Part shown: positions 25,705-35,526 of the stretch, piece by piece
Layout: the number at the start of each line of letters is the position of its first letter
How positions within the stretch are numbered: the first letter of the stretch is position 1
NCBI GenBank assembly: GCA_020052415.1
Contig: JAGVPB010000002.1
Coordinates: 43,506 to 107,505, forward strand
Length of the DNA stretch: 64,000 nt
Source: Bacteroidales bacterium
Lineage (GTDB): Bacteria > Bacteroidota > Bacteroidia > Bacteroidales > JAADJA01
Reading direction: 5' to 3'
Translations under genes and position numbers: made by a program
The notes under the pieces: generated by a model
Databases searched by the model: none
Told to the model about the DNA's origin: nothing
The model's input: only the letters and a program-made list of their open reading frames with translations

Positions 25705-27000
25705 TTATTTATATCTTCTCTTAAAAAACCATGTTTCGTAGATAGTAACACCAAAGAAGAAATTGGCATAATTTTCCCGAATCAGATTTTGTTCTAATGT
25801 ACCCCTGCGCCCAATTTCAAATCCCAAATTTATCATTGATTTAGTACCTTTGATGGCAAGGCTTCTTATCGGTAATCCAAATCCAAAAGTTATACCAAAA
25901 CCATTCAATTGCTTACCCCTTAATTTAAGGTAGGATTCGTAATATTTTGCTCCGATCCTGTAATCAATTCTGCTCAGGTATGATGTACTGCTGAAGTCAG
26001 GAACCAGTCTCCCGCCCATGGCTATAGACCGGCTGTTAACCAGTGAATCGCTTGCTCCGAAACTCCTGTAATCCTGCCAGTTGTCAAACTTATAATCCAC
26101 ACCGAAAAACCAATGATCCGTTTTTGCTAATGAAACCCCAAGTCCATAACCCGATGGAAATATAATTGTTCCTTTATAGGATGTATATGCAATGGTATCC
26201 TGAAACTTCTCATCATTGTTGGCTTCGACAATGAAATTTCGAGCAATATATTCCTTTTTGGCATTTACATTTACTTTGGGATGATAAGCAGCGCCAACAA
26301 CCAGTTTGATATCTTTTTTAAGTTCGGTAAAATACTGCAATCCAAAATCAAAATAGAAATCTCCGGTAGAAACCGAATTATTTATTTTTGTTTTGATCAT
26401 ATACAAAGAATCCGGAAATGTGATCTTCTGAGAGCGGTCAATTGTCCCGAACAGGTAAGAAGTATTTACACCAACAGATAAAAATTTAAAAGGCTGGATT
26501 GCATTGCCCCAGTTAACCCTGCTGATACCGCCGATTCCTTTATACTCATATAAAATACTTCCTATGTCATCAACATAATCATAATCAGTAACACTATAAC
26601 CTACAGTACTGTAAGGCACCATACTTACTGAACTTTTCCACCAGCGGTTAAGCGGGAAGCCCATTAACAGATGTCCCAGGGATGCTGTTGTTGCATCTTC
26701 GTCAATGCCTTTGGCTTTTAATCTTGTATATTTTGCAAACAATCCACCTTCGAACAAAAATGAAGTAGTATCAATTGCAGTGTAAGATGCAGGATTATCA
26801 ATATTTACATTATAATTTTCGCGCGAACCTATACCGGTGTTACCCATGCTCATGATACGGAAATTATTTGCATTGCTCAGGTAGCCCAATCCGTAAGCCG
26901 AGTATGGTGATCCTATTTCATTTTGAGCCTTTCCGCTAAAAACAAAGAAAAAAAACAGGAATATAAGATGGTATAGTTTTAACTGATTAATGCCCAACAT
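25705..27000 (-). CDS. Outer-membrane beta-barrel protein of unknown function
   Basis: A 431-residue protein with a signal peptide (LYHLIFLFFFFVFSGKAQ) and a barrel-like body. The opening EIGSPYSAYGLGYL...MSMGNTGIGSRENYNVNIDNPASYTAID resembles the lipid/aromatic transporter (FadL/OmpP1-like) lead-in where an NPA motif follows the first strand. Many strands are alternating aromatic/polar, and the last ends in an aromatic strand (FFFGVTIYETWFFKRRYK). Its 3' neighbour is the TPR gene and its 5' end overlaps coaX by 14 bases, so it is coupled to coaX. Substrate unknown. Confidence 0.82.
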   Translation of the reverse strand: MLGINQLKLYHLIFLFFFFVFSGKAQNEIGSPYSAYGLGYLSNANNFRIMSMGNTGIGSRENYNVNIDNPASYTAIDTTSFLFEGGLFAKYTRLKAKGIDEDATTASLGHLLMGFPLNRWWKSSVSMVPYSTVGYSVTDYDYVDDIGSILYEYKGIGGISRVNWGNAIQPFKFLSVGVNTSYLFGTIDRSQKITFPDSLYMIKTKINNSVSTGDFYFDFGLQYFTELKKDIKLVVGAAYHPKVNVNAKKEYIARNFIVEANNDEKFQDTIAYTSYKGTIIFPSGYGLGVSLAKTDHWFFGVDYKFDNWQDYRSFGASDSLVNSRSIAMGGRLVPDFSSTSYLSRIDYRIGAKYYESYLKLRGKQLNGFGITFGFGLPIRSLAIKGTKSMINLGFEIGRRGTLEQNLIRENYANFFFGVTIYETWFFKRRYK

Positions 27001-27736
27001 TATAATTAAGTATCATATTCAATCCCACGAAAACTAAATTTGAGTTTGCAAAGATGTTATTTTTTAACTTTTTATCAAAATAAATCATGTCACCACCTGT
27101 AAAAAGTACCCTGCTGACAGAATATTCATTTATGTACCTGTCAATTATATTGTCAACTTCTGCACGGACCCCGTTTAAAACTCCCGAAACAATTGAATTT
27201 TTTGTCGTACTTCCGAGCAGGCCTGTATCTTCAAAGTGTTTTATTAACGGGAGTTTACCAGTAAAATTATGCAATGCCCTGAATCGCATTAAAATTCCCG
27301 GAGAAATGCCACCGCCCAAATATTCTTTATTCTTGTTGATAAAATCGTAGGTTATACACGTTCCCGCATCAATGACAAGTACATTTTCATTCGGAAATAA
27401 ACCAGAGCCCGCTACTGCTAATGCGATTCTGTCATGCCCTAAGGTTTCGGGTGTATCATATTTAATCCTGATGGGAACCGGCGTTTTATGATCAAGCCGA
27501 TAAAAATCAAAACTATCAGACAGAAAAGAATAAAGGTCCTCCGGTATATCCTTCACTGCTGATAACAGAACTTCATGAATGGAATCGTCAAAATTGTGTT
27601 TTGTTTCAATTTCTCCGACCAATTGTTTCAGTCTGCCAGCTGAGATTTCCTTAAACATCTGCGCATCCAGCAGCTCATCATCCCTGTACAATGCAATTTT
27701 TATGAGGGTATTGCCATAATCAATAAGAAGTCTCAT
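26987..27736 (-). CDS. coaX: Type III pantothenate kinase CoaX
   Basis: A 249-residue ASKHA-fold kinase catalysing ATP-dependent phosphorylation of pantothenate, the first step of CoA synthesis. Motifs: LLIDYGNTLIKIAL (residues 3-16, phosphate 1), the GHDR motif at 100-103, VIDAGTCITYDF around 121-132 and GGGISPGILMRFRAL after that. The length is normal. It leads the leftward block that continues through the outer-membrane protein, TPR protein, lptC and CNNM genes, an arrangement widely kept in Bacteroidota although no metabolic link is obvious. Confidence 0.96.
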   Translation of the reverse strand: MRLLIDYGNTLIKIALYRDDELLDAQMFKEISAGRLKQLVGEIETKHNFDDSIHEVLLSAVKDIPEDLYSFLSDSFDFYRLDHKTPVPIRIKYDTPETLGHDRIALAVAGSGLFPNENVLVIDAGTCITYDFINKNKEYLGGGISPGILMRFRALHNFTGKLPLIKHFEDTGLLGSTTKNSIVSGVLNGVRAEVDNIIDRYINEYSVSRVLFTGGDMIYFDKKLKNNIFANSNLVFVGLNMILNYNVGH

Positions 27737-27776
27737 TTTACTGTAAATACGGATGATTTATTTGAAACTTTTCCGG

Positions 27777-27784
27777 CAAAGATA
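27777..27784 (-). promoter_or_regulatory. -7 promoter box for coaX operon
   Basis: Reading leftward, TATCTTTG matches the -7 consensus, 40 bases before the coaX ATG at 27736. Confidence 0.5.
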
Positions 27785-27857
27785 CAACATTCAGTATCTG
27801 TCTGAAGGGAATAAAGAATATTTTGAATAAATGTTTTACAATTTATAAAATGTTATT

Positions 27858-27865
27858 TACTTTTG
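27858..27865 (+). promoter_or_regulatory. -7 promoter box for tRNA-Phe
   Basis: TACTTTTG matches TAnnTTTG, 37 bases before the tRNA 5' end. The -33 element is not clear. Confidence 0.45.
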
Positions 27866-27902
27866 CCACCCCGTAAACGTCGGGTATAATAACATTCATT
27901 AT

Positions 27903-27975
<73 letters not shown>

Positions 27976-27983
27976 CTGACCAT

Positions 27984-28016
27984 AAGCTCGTAATATAAAG
28001 GATTACGGGCTTTTAT
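27984..28016 (+). terminator. Intrinsic terminator after tRNA-Phe
   Basis: AAGCTCGTAAT at 27984-27994 pairs with ATTACGGGCTT at 28002-28012 (one G-T wobble), followed by TTTTATTATTTT. Confidence 0.85.
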
Positions 28017-28042
28017 TATTTTAAGAAATTCCATAATATTTA

Positions 28043-28074
28043 TTTGCATTTCCCCTGTGATTCTTTTAACTTTG
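28043..28074 (+). promoter_or_regulatory. Promoter of the SnoaL-like lipoprotein gene (TTTG-N20-TAACTTTG)
   Basis: TTTG at 28043-28046 and TAACTTTG at 28067-28074 are 20 bases apart, the ideal Bacteroidota spacing. The predicted start near 28081 gives a leader of about 54 bases. Confidence 0.75.
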
Positions 28075-28134
28075 AAACAATTATTTTTCTTGTATAACAT
28101 TTGTTCAAATTAGCTTATTAAATGAATCCTTGAT

Positions 28135-28629
28135 ATGAAACCTTCAGTCATTGTTTCTTTAACCGTAATTATAATTTTGAGTTCGTGTAATAATAGCAAT
28201 TCAATTAAAAAACCAATTGATTTAAAAATTGAAACAGATAAAGTAGCATTGGTTTTGGAAAGATATATTATTGCAAATGAAACCAAAAATTTACATCTTG
28301 TAGAACAAGTATGGGCACCAAAAGATGACATTGTAGTAATAGGTACCAACACTGATGAATCTTTAATAGGTTGGGAAAATATTAAGGTTGCCATGAAAAG
28401 ACAATTTGATTCCTTTGAAGACACGTATATTTCGGTAAGGGATCAACTGATCAGCATTAACGAAACCGGTAATACAGCCTGGTTTAGCGAAATCATTAAC
28501 TATAATTATATATACCAGGGAAAGGCTGTACAATACGAAGGGCTGAGATTTACCGGAGTACTTGAAAAAAAGAATGATGATTGGCTAATCGTTCAGAGTC
28601 ACCTGTCCATACCCGGATCCCCAGATTGA
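28135..28629 (+). CDS. SnoaL/NTF2-like fold lipoprotein
   Basis: A 164-residue protein with a lipoprotein signal peptide (VIVSLTVIIILSSCNN). The mature part has the pattern of the DUF4440/SnoaL-3 class of NTF2-like domains: VALVLERYIIANETKNLHLVEQVWAP, IGTNTDESLIGWENIKVAMKRQFDS, AWFSEIINYNYIYQGKAVQYEG and VLEKKNDDWLIVQSHLS. These form a small cone-shaped pocket and range from enzymes to binding proteins; no function can be assigned. Monocistronic with a good promoter. A weak hairpin (28637-28666) lies between it and the convergent gene. Confidence 0.82.
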   Translation: MKPSVIVSLTVIIILSSCNNSNSIKKPIDLKIETDKVALVLERYIIANETKNLHLVEQVWAPKDDIVVIGTNTDESLIGWENIKVAMKRQFDSFEDTYISVRDQLISINETGNTAWFSEIINYNYIYQGKAVQYEGLRFTGVLEKKNDDWLIVQSHLSIPGSPD

Positions 28630-28636
28630 TTATACG

Positions 28637-28666
28637 CCGGTAATAAATAACAGAGCTTATCACCGG
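28637..28666. terminator. Weak hairpin between convergent genes, possible terminator
   Basis: CCGGT and ATAA on the left pair with TTAT and ACCGG on the right, each arm with one unpaired base. No long T run follows, so termination activity is uncertain. Confidence 0.35.
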
Positions 28667-28669
28667 GAA

Positions 28670-29311
28670 TTAATATCTGATCCGGATTCCTAAATTGGCA
28701 GAGTTATCAATGATACTGTTTACTTTGTTGGTTTGAACAACCGAAACCTGGTCTTCCGCTATCCTGCAATGATCTCCCTTTACACCTTTTAATTGTGACG
28801 GCATTTGAATAATCGTTTTAAAATTTACAAATTCAGCAAAATCTATATATGAGGAATCAAATCGCTGGGCTTCTATGTATTTATTAAGCAAGGGGACAAA
28901 ATTCTTCCTTACAACATAATGCCTGGAAATTTTCATAAAATCAGGTGAAAAGAAACCCTTCCTGTTATTTGAAATGCTATAAAAAGCATTGTTAAGGTCT
29001 TTAACATTCGTAAAGCTGAATTTCAGAAAATATTCATTGGCTGCGGTGTTAAAAGTATATTCAATGCTGTCAATACCCTTCATTTGACCTAACTTTTCCT
29101 TAAAAATTGCAGTTTGATTTTCCAGCGTTTCCTGCAAAGAGCTGCCGGCGTATTCCGTGAACCCACTAAAAAAAGACGAAAATTTACCCGTCTCCAGGCT
29201 ATAGCGGATGTTTCCGGAATGATTTTTATGAATGGTTATTGTTTCAACAATTTCAATGCAACCACTCATCAATAAAGCCAACAGTATAATAAAAGGCAAC
29301 GTTTTTTTCAC
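28670..29311 (-). CDS. Lipoprotein of unknown function
   Basis: A 213-residue protein with a clear lipobox (IILLALLMSGCIEIVETITI). The start of the mature part, ETITIHKNHSGNIRYSLETG, resembles small Bacteroidota lipoproteins that report a quadratic/beta-rich domain, but I recognise no named family. It has no catalytic motif. Monocistronic, convergent with the SnoaL-like gene. Confidence 0.75.
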   Translation of the reverse strand: MKKTLPFIILLALLMSGCIEIVETITIHKNHSGNIRYSLETGKFSSFFSGFTEYAGSSLQETLENQTAIFKEKLGQMKGIDSIEYTFNTAANEYFLKFSFTNVKDLNNAFYSISNNRKGFFSPDFMKISRHYVVRKNFVPLLNKYIEAQRFDSSYIDFAEFVNFKTIIQMPSQLKGVKGDHCRIAEDQVSVVQTNKVNSIIDNSANLGIRIRY

Positions 29312-29491
29312 CAGTTGGAATTAAAAAATTATTGTTCAAACGTACAGTTCACCGTTTTATTTTCGTTTTTTTTCCTTAAACAACTTTTTAAATATCAATC
29401 AATGATGTTGTTAATTAAAGATGGAAAATTCGGGGATTAACAGAAAACAAACTTCCATCATATTTGTTAAGAGCTTTTAAAACTAACTGCT

Positions 29492-29659
29492 ATGGATGCT
29501 ATTAAGATTATTGCAGATAAAAATGCCGAACTTTTTATAAAAAAGCATTTTTCAAAGCTGAAACCAAATGACGGAATGGTAATGGCTATACATCAGAGCG
29601 TTAAAGAAACCATACTTAAAGCGCTTGAATCTTATAAAGCGGAGAAGGTACGATCCTGA
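29492..29659 (+). CDS. Small hypothetical protein, 55 residues
   Basis: An ATG-to-TGA frame of 55 codons (MDAIKIIADKNAELFIKKHF to SYKAEKVRS) in the 350-base gap between the lipoprotein gene and atpC. The peptide is helical and Lys-rich, with ordinary codon use for this genome (ATT, AAA, GAA, CTT), and ends 2 bases before atpC's stop on the other strand. No ribosome-binding site, signal peptide or domain is recognisable. It could be a chance frame. Confidence 0.45.
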   Translation: MDAIKIIADKNAELFIKKHFSKLKPNDGMVMAIHQSVKETILKALESYKAEKVRS

Positions 29660-29661
29660 AC

Positions 29662-29898
29662 TTACTCTGCAAGTATCAACACTTTATTTCGGAGAACTTC
29701 AATAACTCCGCCTTTAATTTCGAAGAATTCAATATTTTTCGATTTATCAACCAGTTTAACTTTACCGGCTTTCAACACCGCAATCAGAGGCGCATGGTTG
29801 TTGAGTACTTCAAACGATCCATCCTTACCGGGCAACTGAATGAGTTCAGCCTCTCCTTTAAAAATTGTCTTGTCCGGATCAATAATTTCAACAGTCAT
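29662..29898 (-). CDS. atpC: ATP synthase F1 subunit epsilon
   Basis: A 78-residue short form of the epsilon subunit, containing the N-terminal beta-sandwich (MTVEIIDPDKTIFKGEAELI, LPGKDGSFEVLNNHAPLIA, GGVIEVLRNKVLILAE) but not the C-terminal helical hairpin that inhibits ATPase activity in many bacteria. This short form is usual in Bacteroidota. It lies 29 bp after atpD, the two being separated from the rest of the F1Fo genes. Confidence 0.95.
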   Translation of the reverse strand: MTVEIIDPDKTIFKGEAELIQLPGKDGSFEVLNNHAPLIAVLKAGKVKLVDKSKNIEFFEIKGGVIEVLRNKVLILAE

Positions 29899-29927
29899 AA
29901 TTCAGGCAATGGTTGATTATTAGCTAA

Positions 29928-31448
<1,521 letters not shown>

Positions 31449-31460
31449 TTAAAATTTGCG

Positions 31461-31468
31461 CAAAGATA
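31461..31468 (-). promoter_or_regulatory. -7 promoter box for atpDC
   Basis: Reading leftward TATCTTTG matches the -7 consensus, 21 bases before the atpD ATG. The remaining divergent gap up to 31820 shows no gene; TATCTTTA at 31690-31697 is a weaker rightward -7 candidate for the histidine kinase. Confidence 0.5.
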
Positions 31469-31820
31469 GAATAATTTGATAAAAAATAAAGTGTTAAACC
31501 GATGATTTGACTTAAGTGCAGAGGACCCCGGAACCTGAACGTATGGACAAATCAATAAAATGCAACTCAATCATTTTAATGATATTGCTGTTATATTGAA
31601 GGAATAGTAAAGATATTTGTCAGTTATATGGCCGTTGACATATTTTTAATATTTCAAAAAAAAAACATTGAATCAAAAGGATTTCCGGTTATCTTTAGTC
31701 GGTGATAAAAGTGGAATGTGATAATCCCCGTATTATCAACATTTCGTGAATTTATATATTAATTACATATTAATCTTTTATTCCGTTTGCGCATTAATAA
31801 CAACGATAATCAATGTACTT

Positions 31821-34694
31821 ATGATCGAACATTCTCCAGGATCATTGAATAACACAACTGCACGTGATAGCCGGATTAAACTTCCTTCCGGATTACTGAT
31901 TTTTTACCTTCTTATTTCTGCTATCATTCTATCTGCAGGTATTATTTTCTTCATATCGCAGAAAAATCATATTACCGCAGAAAAATGTGCCGAATTATCC
32001 TCTATTGCGGAACTGAAAGTTAATCAAATACGGGATTACCGGAATGAACGGTATGCCGAAGGAAATTTCCTGTTTGGTAATCAGACATTCATCAGCACGT
32101 TAAAAAAATTTCTTGCCGATACAAACGCGGTAAATAAAAGTCATCTGAACGACTGGCTTGAAACCATTCTGACCAACCATACCTATGTTGAAATCAATAT
32201 CATTGATCCGGTTACTAACAGAATTACTTATTCTGTCGGTAAAAACATTTTCAATCCGAAAGGCGAACTGGTTCCTGAAGCTGCAAAATGCCTTGAAACC
32301 GGCCTTATCACATTTAGCGATCTTACCCTGCGTACTTCTGATAGTACAATACAGCTCAACATTTTTGTTCCACTTCTGTTACGGGTACAATCCTCCATCG
32401 AAAAGGTGGCCGTCGTCCAGTTTGTTATAGATCCGGATAAGGGCCTTTATGCGCTTATGCAATCCTGGCCCACCCGGAGCAAATCAGGTGAAGTGCTCGT
32501 AGTTAAAAAATCAGGTGACATGGTTCTGTTTCTAAATGAACTCAGGTTTAGGAAAAACAGCGCGTTGAAGTTTATGCTTCCCCTTGACAACAACCATTTG
32601 CCTGCAGCATGGGTTGTAAGGGGTGAAGAATCTGTGAGGGAGGGAATTGATTACAGGAACACCCGTGTACTGGCGGCCACAATGAAAATCCCGGATTCGA
32701 ACTGGAGTGTCGTAGTTAAAATTGATACTGACGAAGTTTACAGCGGTTGGCTGTTGCGGGGCATCCTGATCTTCGGGCTGATCATCCTTATGCTGGTGGC
32801 TTTGGCATTAGGACTCCTTGCTTTCTGGAGAAACAGGGAGGCTCATTATTATAAATCCAGATTATCAGATCAGGTTACCATTAACAGATTGAACCGTGTC
32901 TATAAACTATTGAGCGATGTGGAACACTCCATCATTAAAGCAGATCACAAGGAAAAACTACTAAAGGATGCCAGTCATATTATTTTTACTGACGGTGGTT
33001 ATGATCTTTGCTGGGTTGGGATGCTGAACAGTGAATCGGGAAACATTGAATCCATTGCTCAATATGGTACTGACGACAGTTACTTTGAAACGGCAAAATT
33101 TGTAATGGCTTCACGATTACCGGAGGAATCAAATCCTATTTTTAAGGTCATCAGTTCGGGAAAACATTTTGTTAGCAATGATATCCGGCATGATCTTTTA
33201 GTACCTCCGGGTAGAGAGCAATCCATTCATCATGATTTAAAATCAATGGCTGCTTTTCCTTTACATAAGGATTTAAGTGTTGCGGGTATTGTAATAGTGT
33301 ACTCCGTTGAAGCCGGTTACTTTTCGGAAGATGAGCTAAAGCTTCTTGACGAACTATCAATGGAATTGTCGTTTGCCCTTGAAAAAATTGATGCAGAAAA
33401 AAACGAAAAAATAATAAAAAAAGAATTAATGGAAAGTGAGGGTAAGCTGCGAGTCCGAAATGAAGAGCTTGCAAGCCTGAATGAAAAACTTCTTTCTGCT
33501 ATAAAGGAGCTTAAGGAATCGAATGAAAATATACAACGAATCAACCAGGAACTAGTTGTAGCACGCGAAAAGGCAGAAGAATCGGACCGGCTTAAATCGG
33601 CCTTTCTTGCAAACATGAGCCATGAAATCCGAACACCAATGAATGCCATAATCGGATTTGCGGGATTTATGGGACAAAGCGATCTTACTGAGAAGGAACG
33701 TATAAAATATTCAAGGATCATTGTTGACCGTTCGGATGAACTGTTGCAGATCATAAACGATATACTCGACATCTCAAAGATTGAATCCAAAACACTGGTC
33801 ATGTTTTCCGAGACATTTTTACTGGATACATTACTGGATGACCTAAGGGTTATATACATGAATAAACTGACTCAGACAAAACGGAAAAATATACAAATCG
33901 TATGTATAAAACCCCCCGGTACGAACCCGTTTACCTTAACTACAGATAAACTAAAATTCAGACAGATATTTACAAATCTTCTCGATAATGCCCTTAAATT
34001 TACAGAAGCAGGTGAAGTTCGGTTTGGATATGATGAATCCGATGAAAATATGCTGACATGCTTTGTTTCGGATACAGGTATCGGAATTGATCAAAAATAC
34101 CTCGAAACGATTTTTGAAATATTCAGGCAGGCCGAACCGCCACCAGAAAGAGTTGTCAGTGGGACAGGTCTGGGGCTTGCCATTTGCAGAGGAAATGCTA
34201 AATTACTGGGTGGTGATATCAGGGTGGTATCTGAGCCGGGCAAAGGAAGCAAATTTCTATTTTCAATAATGTGTAATAAGGTTGAACAGGAAATTCCTGA
34301 TCAAAAAGAAGCTGAGGTTATTAAGGTTCGCTGGAAAATAAAGAAAATTTTGATAATTGAAGATGATGAATACAGCCTTGAATACCTGAAAATGACTCTG
34401 GAAAAAACTGAAGCTATGTTACACATTGCCCGCAACGGCAAGGAAGCACGAACGTATTATAACAGACTGCAGGAAATAGACCTTGTTTTAATGGATATGA
34501 AGCTCCCTGACTCGAACGGATTAAACCTTGTTAAAGAAATAAAAGCGATTCGGAAAAATTTACCGGTGATCGCTCAAACCGCTTTTGGAATGGAGTCCGA
34601 CAGAATTAATTGCCTCGAGGCCGGCTGTGACGATTACATTTCGAAACCTTATAAGCGTGAAGAACTGATTACTCTTATTAATACCTATCTATAA
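31821..34694 (+). CDS. Hybrid sensor histidine kinase with receiver domain
   Basis: A 957-residue membrane kinase from the ATG at 31821; an in-frame GTG at 31746 would add 25 residues and a further hydrophobic segment. Order: membrane helix (LLIFYLLISAIILSAGIIFF, about 24-43), an extracytoplasmic sensor region of about 270 residues, a second helix (GILIFGLIILMLVALALGLL), a GAF-like domain (about 350-540), a coiled coil, HisKA with phospho-His601 in NMSHEIRTPMNA, HATPase_c (NLLDNALKFTE, DTGIGID, GTGLGLAI) and a C-terminal receiver domain (about 841-957) with phospho-Asp892 in LVLMDMKLP and Lys in ISKPYKRE. No response regulator or DNA-binding output is adjacent. The signal is unknown. Confidence 0.92.
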   Translation: MIEHSPGSLNNTTARDSRIKLPSGLLIFYLLISAIILSAGIIFFISQKNHITAEKCAELSSIAELKVNQIRDYRNERYAEGNFLFGNQTFISTLKKFLADTNAVNKSHLNDWLETILTNHTYVEINIIDPVTNRITYSVGKNIFNPKGELVPEAAKCLETGLITFSDLTLRTSDSTIQLNIFVPLLLRVQSSIEKVAVVQFVIDPDKGLYALMQSWPTRSKSGEVLVVKKSGDMVLFLNELRFRKNSALKFMLPLDNNHLPAAWVVRGEESVREGIDYRNTRVLAATMKIPDSNWSVVVKIDTDEVYSGWLLRGILIFGLIILMLVALALGLLAFWRNREAHYYKSRLSDQVTINRLNRVYKLLSDVEHSIIKADHKEKLLKDASHIIFTDGGYDLCWVGMLNSESGNIESIAQYGTDDSYFETAKFVMASRLPEESNPIFKVISSGKHFVSNDIRHDLLVPPGREQSIHHDLKSMAAFPLHKDLSVAGIVIVYSVEAGYFSEDELKLLDELSMELSFALEKIDAEKNEKIIKKELMESEGKLRVRNEELASLNEKLLSAIKELKESNENIQRINQELVVAREKAEESDRLKSAFLANMSHEIRTPMNAIIGFAGFMGQSDLTEKERIKYSRIIVDRSDELLQIINDILDISKIESKTLVMFSETFLLDTLLDDLRVIYMNKLTQTKRKNIQIVCIKPPGTNPFTLTTDKLKFRQIFTNLLDNALKFTEAGEVRFGYDESDENMLTCFVSDTGIGIDQKYLETIFEIFRQAEPPPERVVSGTGLGLAICRGNAKLLGGDIRVVSEPGKGSKFLFSIMCNKVEQEIPDQKEAEVIKVRWKIKKILIIEDDEYSLEYLKMTLEKTEAMLHIARNGKEARTYYNRLQEIDLVLMDMKLPDSNGLNLVKEIKAIRKNLPVIAQTAFGMESDRINCLEAGCDDYISKPYKREELITLINTYL

Positions 34695-34783
34695 TTATTT
34701 GTTAAGCGGTGTACTTATTCTTCTTTCAGAAAATTTTTTAAATCGTAAATGGAAGAAACTTTTGAAGGTTTGGATTTGATGAT

Positions 34784-35470
34784 TTATTGCAATCCTTTTA
34801 CCTTCGGTATCCCGGGAATAAAATCCTTGAGATAAAAAGGTTCGAAGTAAGCTGCATCCTCAACCTGCTTATTTTGAAATTTATCCCATGCCATCGAAAC
34901 CATATATTTTGCAGAAGGATTGAAATCATCTTCGAACTTTGCATTGCTGTGAGTGATCATGTTTTTACATTTGTCGGCACCGTCACCGAAAAACCATACA
35001 GACTCACGATTAAGGTATTCTGAAAATGAATCCTTATCTATAATTTCAGCTTTGGTTTCCCTGATCTGCCTGTTTTCTTGATCAAATAAACTACAGTAAA
35101 CTTCCATCCTTCGGGCATCTATCATTGGACAGTAAAGAGCAGGCACTCCCGGATAATTTTTGGCCATTCCAAAAGCCATTGCCTGCAATGTGTCAACTGA
35201 TAATAATGGAATATCAAGTGAATAGCACAACCCTTTGGCAACGGAAACACCGATTCTGAGGCCGGTGTAAGACCCCGGGCCTTTGCTCACTGCCACTGCA
35301 TTGAGTTCGGAAAATTTCATACCGGCTTCTTTCATCGATTCTTCGATAAGTACAGTCAGCATGCCGGAATGGGCATTTTTCGAAGATGTTTCTTTAACAA
35401 GAACCGCTTGTTGATTTTCAGCTATTGCCACAGAACACACAGACGTGGCTGTTTCAATACACAGTATCAA
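34784..35470 (-). CDS. tsaB: TsaB, tRNA t6A biosynthesis protein
   Basis: A 228-residue ASKHA-fold protein (ILCIETATSVCSVAIAEN, LNAVAVSKGPGSYTGLRIGV, SVAKGLCYSLDIPLLSVDTL) that acts as scaffold with TsaD and TsaE for N6-threonylcarbamoyladenosine at A37 of ANN-decoding tRNAs. TsaB lacks the metal-binding histidines of TsaD, as here. TsaD is encoded about 19 kb away in this window. It is followed in the same direction from the adaptor gene at 35527, with a 56-base gap. Confidence 0.95.
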   Translation of the reverse strand: MILCIETATSVCSVAIAENQQAVLVKETSSKNAHSGMLTVLIEESMKEAGMKFSELNAVAVSKGPGSYTGLRIGVSVAKGLCYSLDIPLLSVDTLQAMAFGMAKNYPGVPALYCPMIDARRMEVYCSLFDQENRQIRETKAEIIDKDSFSEYLNRESVWFFGDGADKCKNMITHSNAKFEDDFNPSAKYMVSMAWDKFQNKQVEDAAYFEPFYLKDFIPGIPKVKGLQ

Positions 35471-35526
35471 TACGAATTATTTTCAATCAATTTCGAATTA
35501 TTACCAGGTATTTCAACCTGATTCTA

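Noticed and set aside
33317..33859. Leftward 180-codon frame opposite the histidine kinase
   Set aside because: It overlaps the coiled-coil and HisKA coding region, is almost all Ser/Phe/Arg, and has no promoter or domain.
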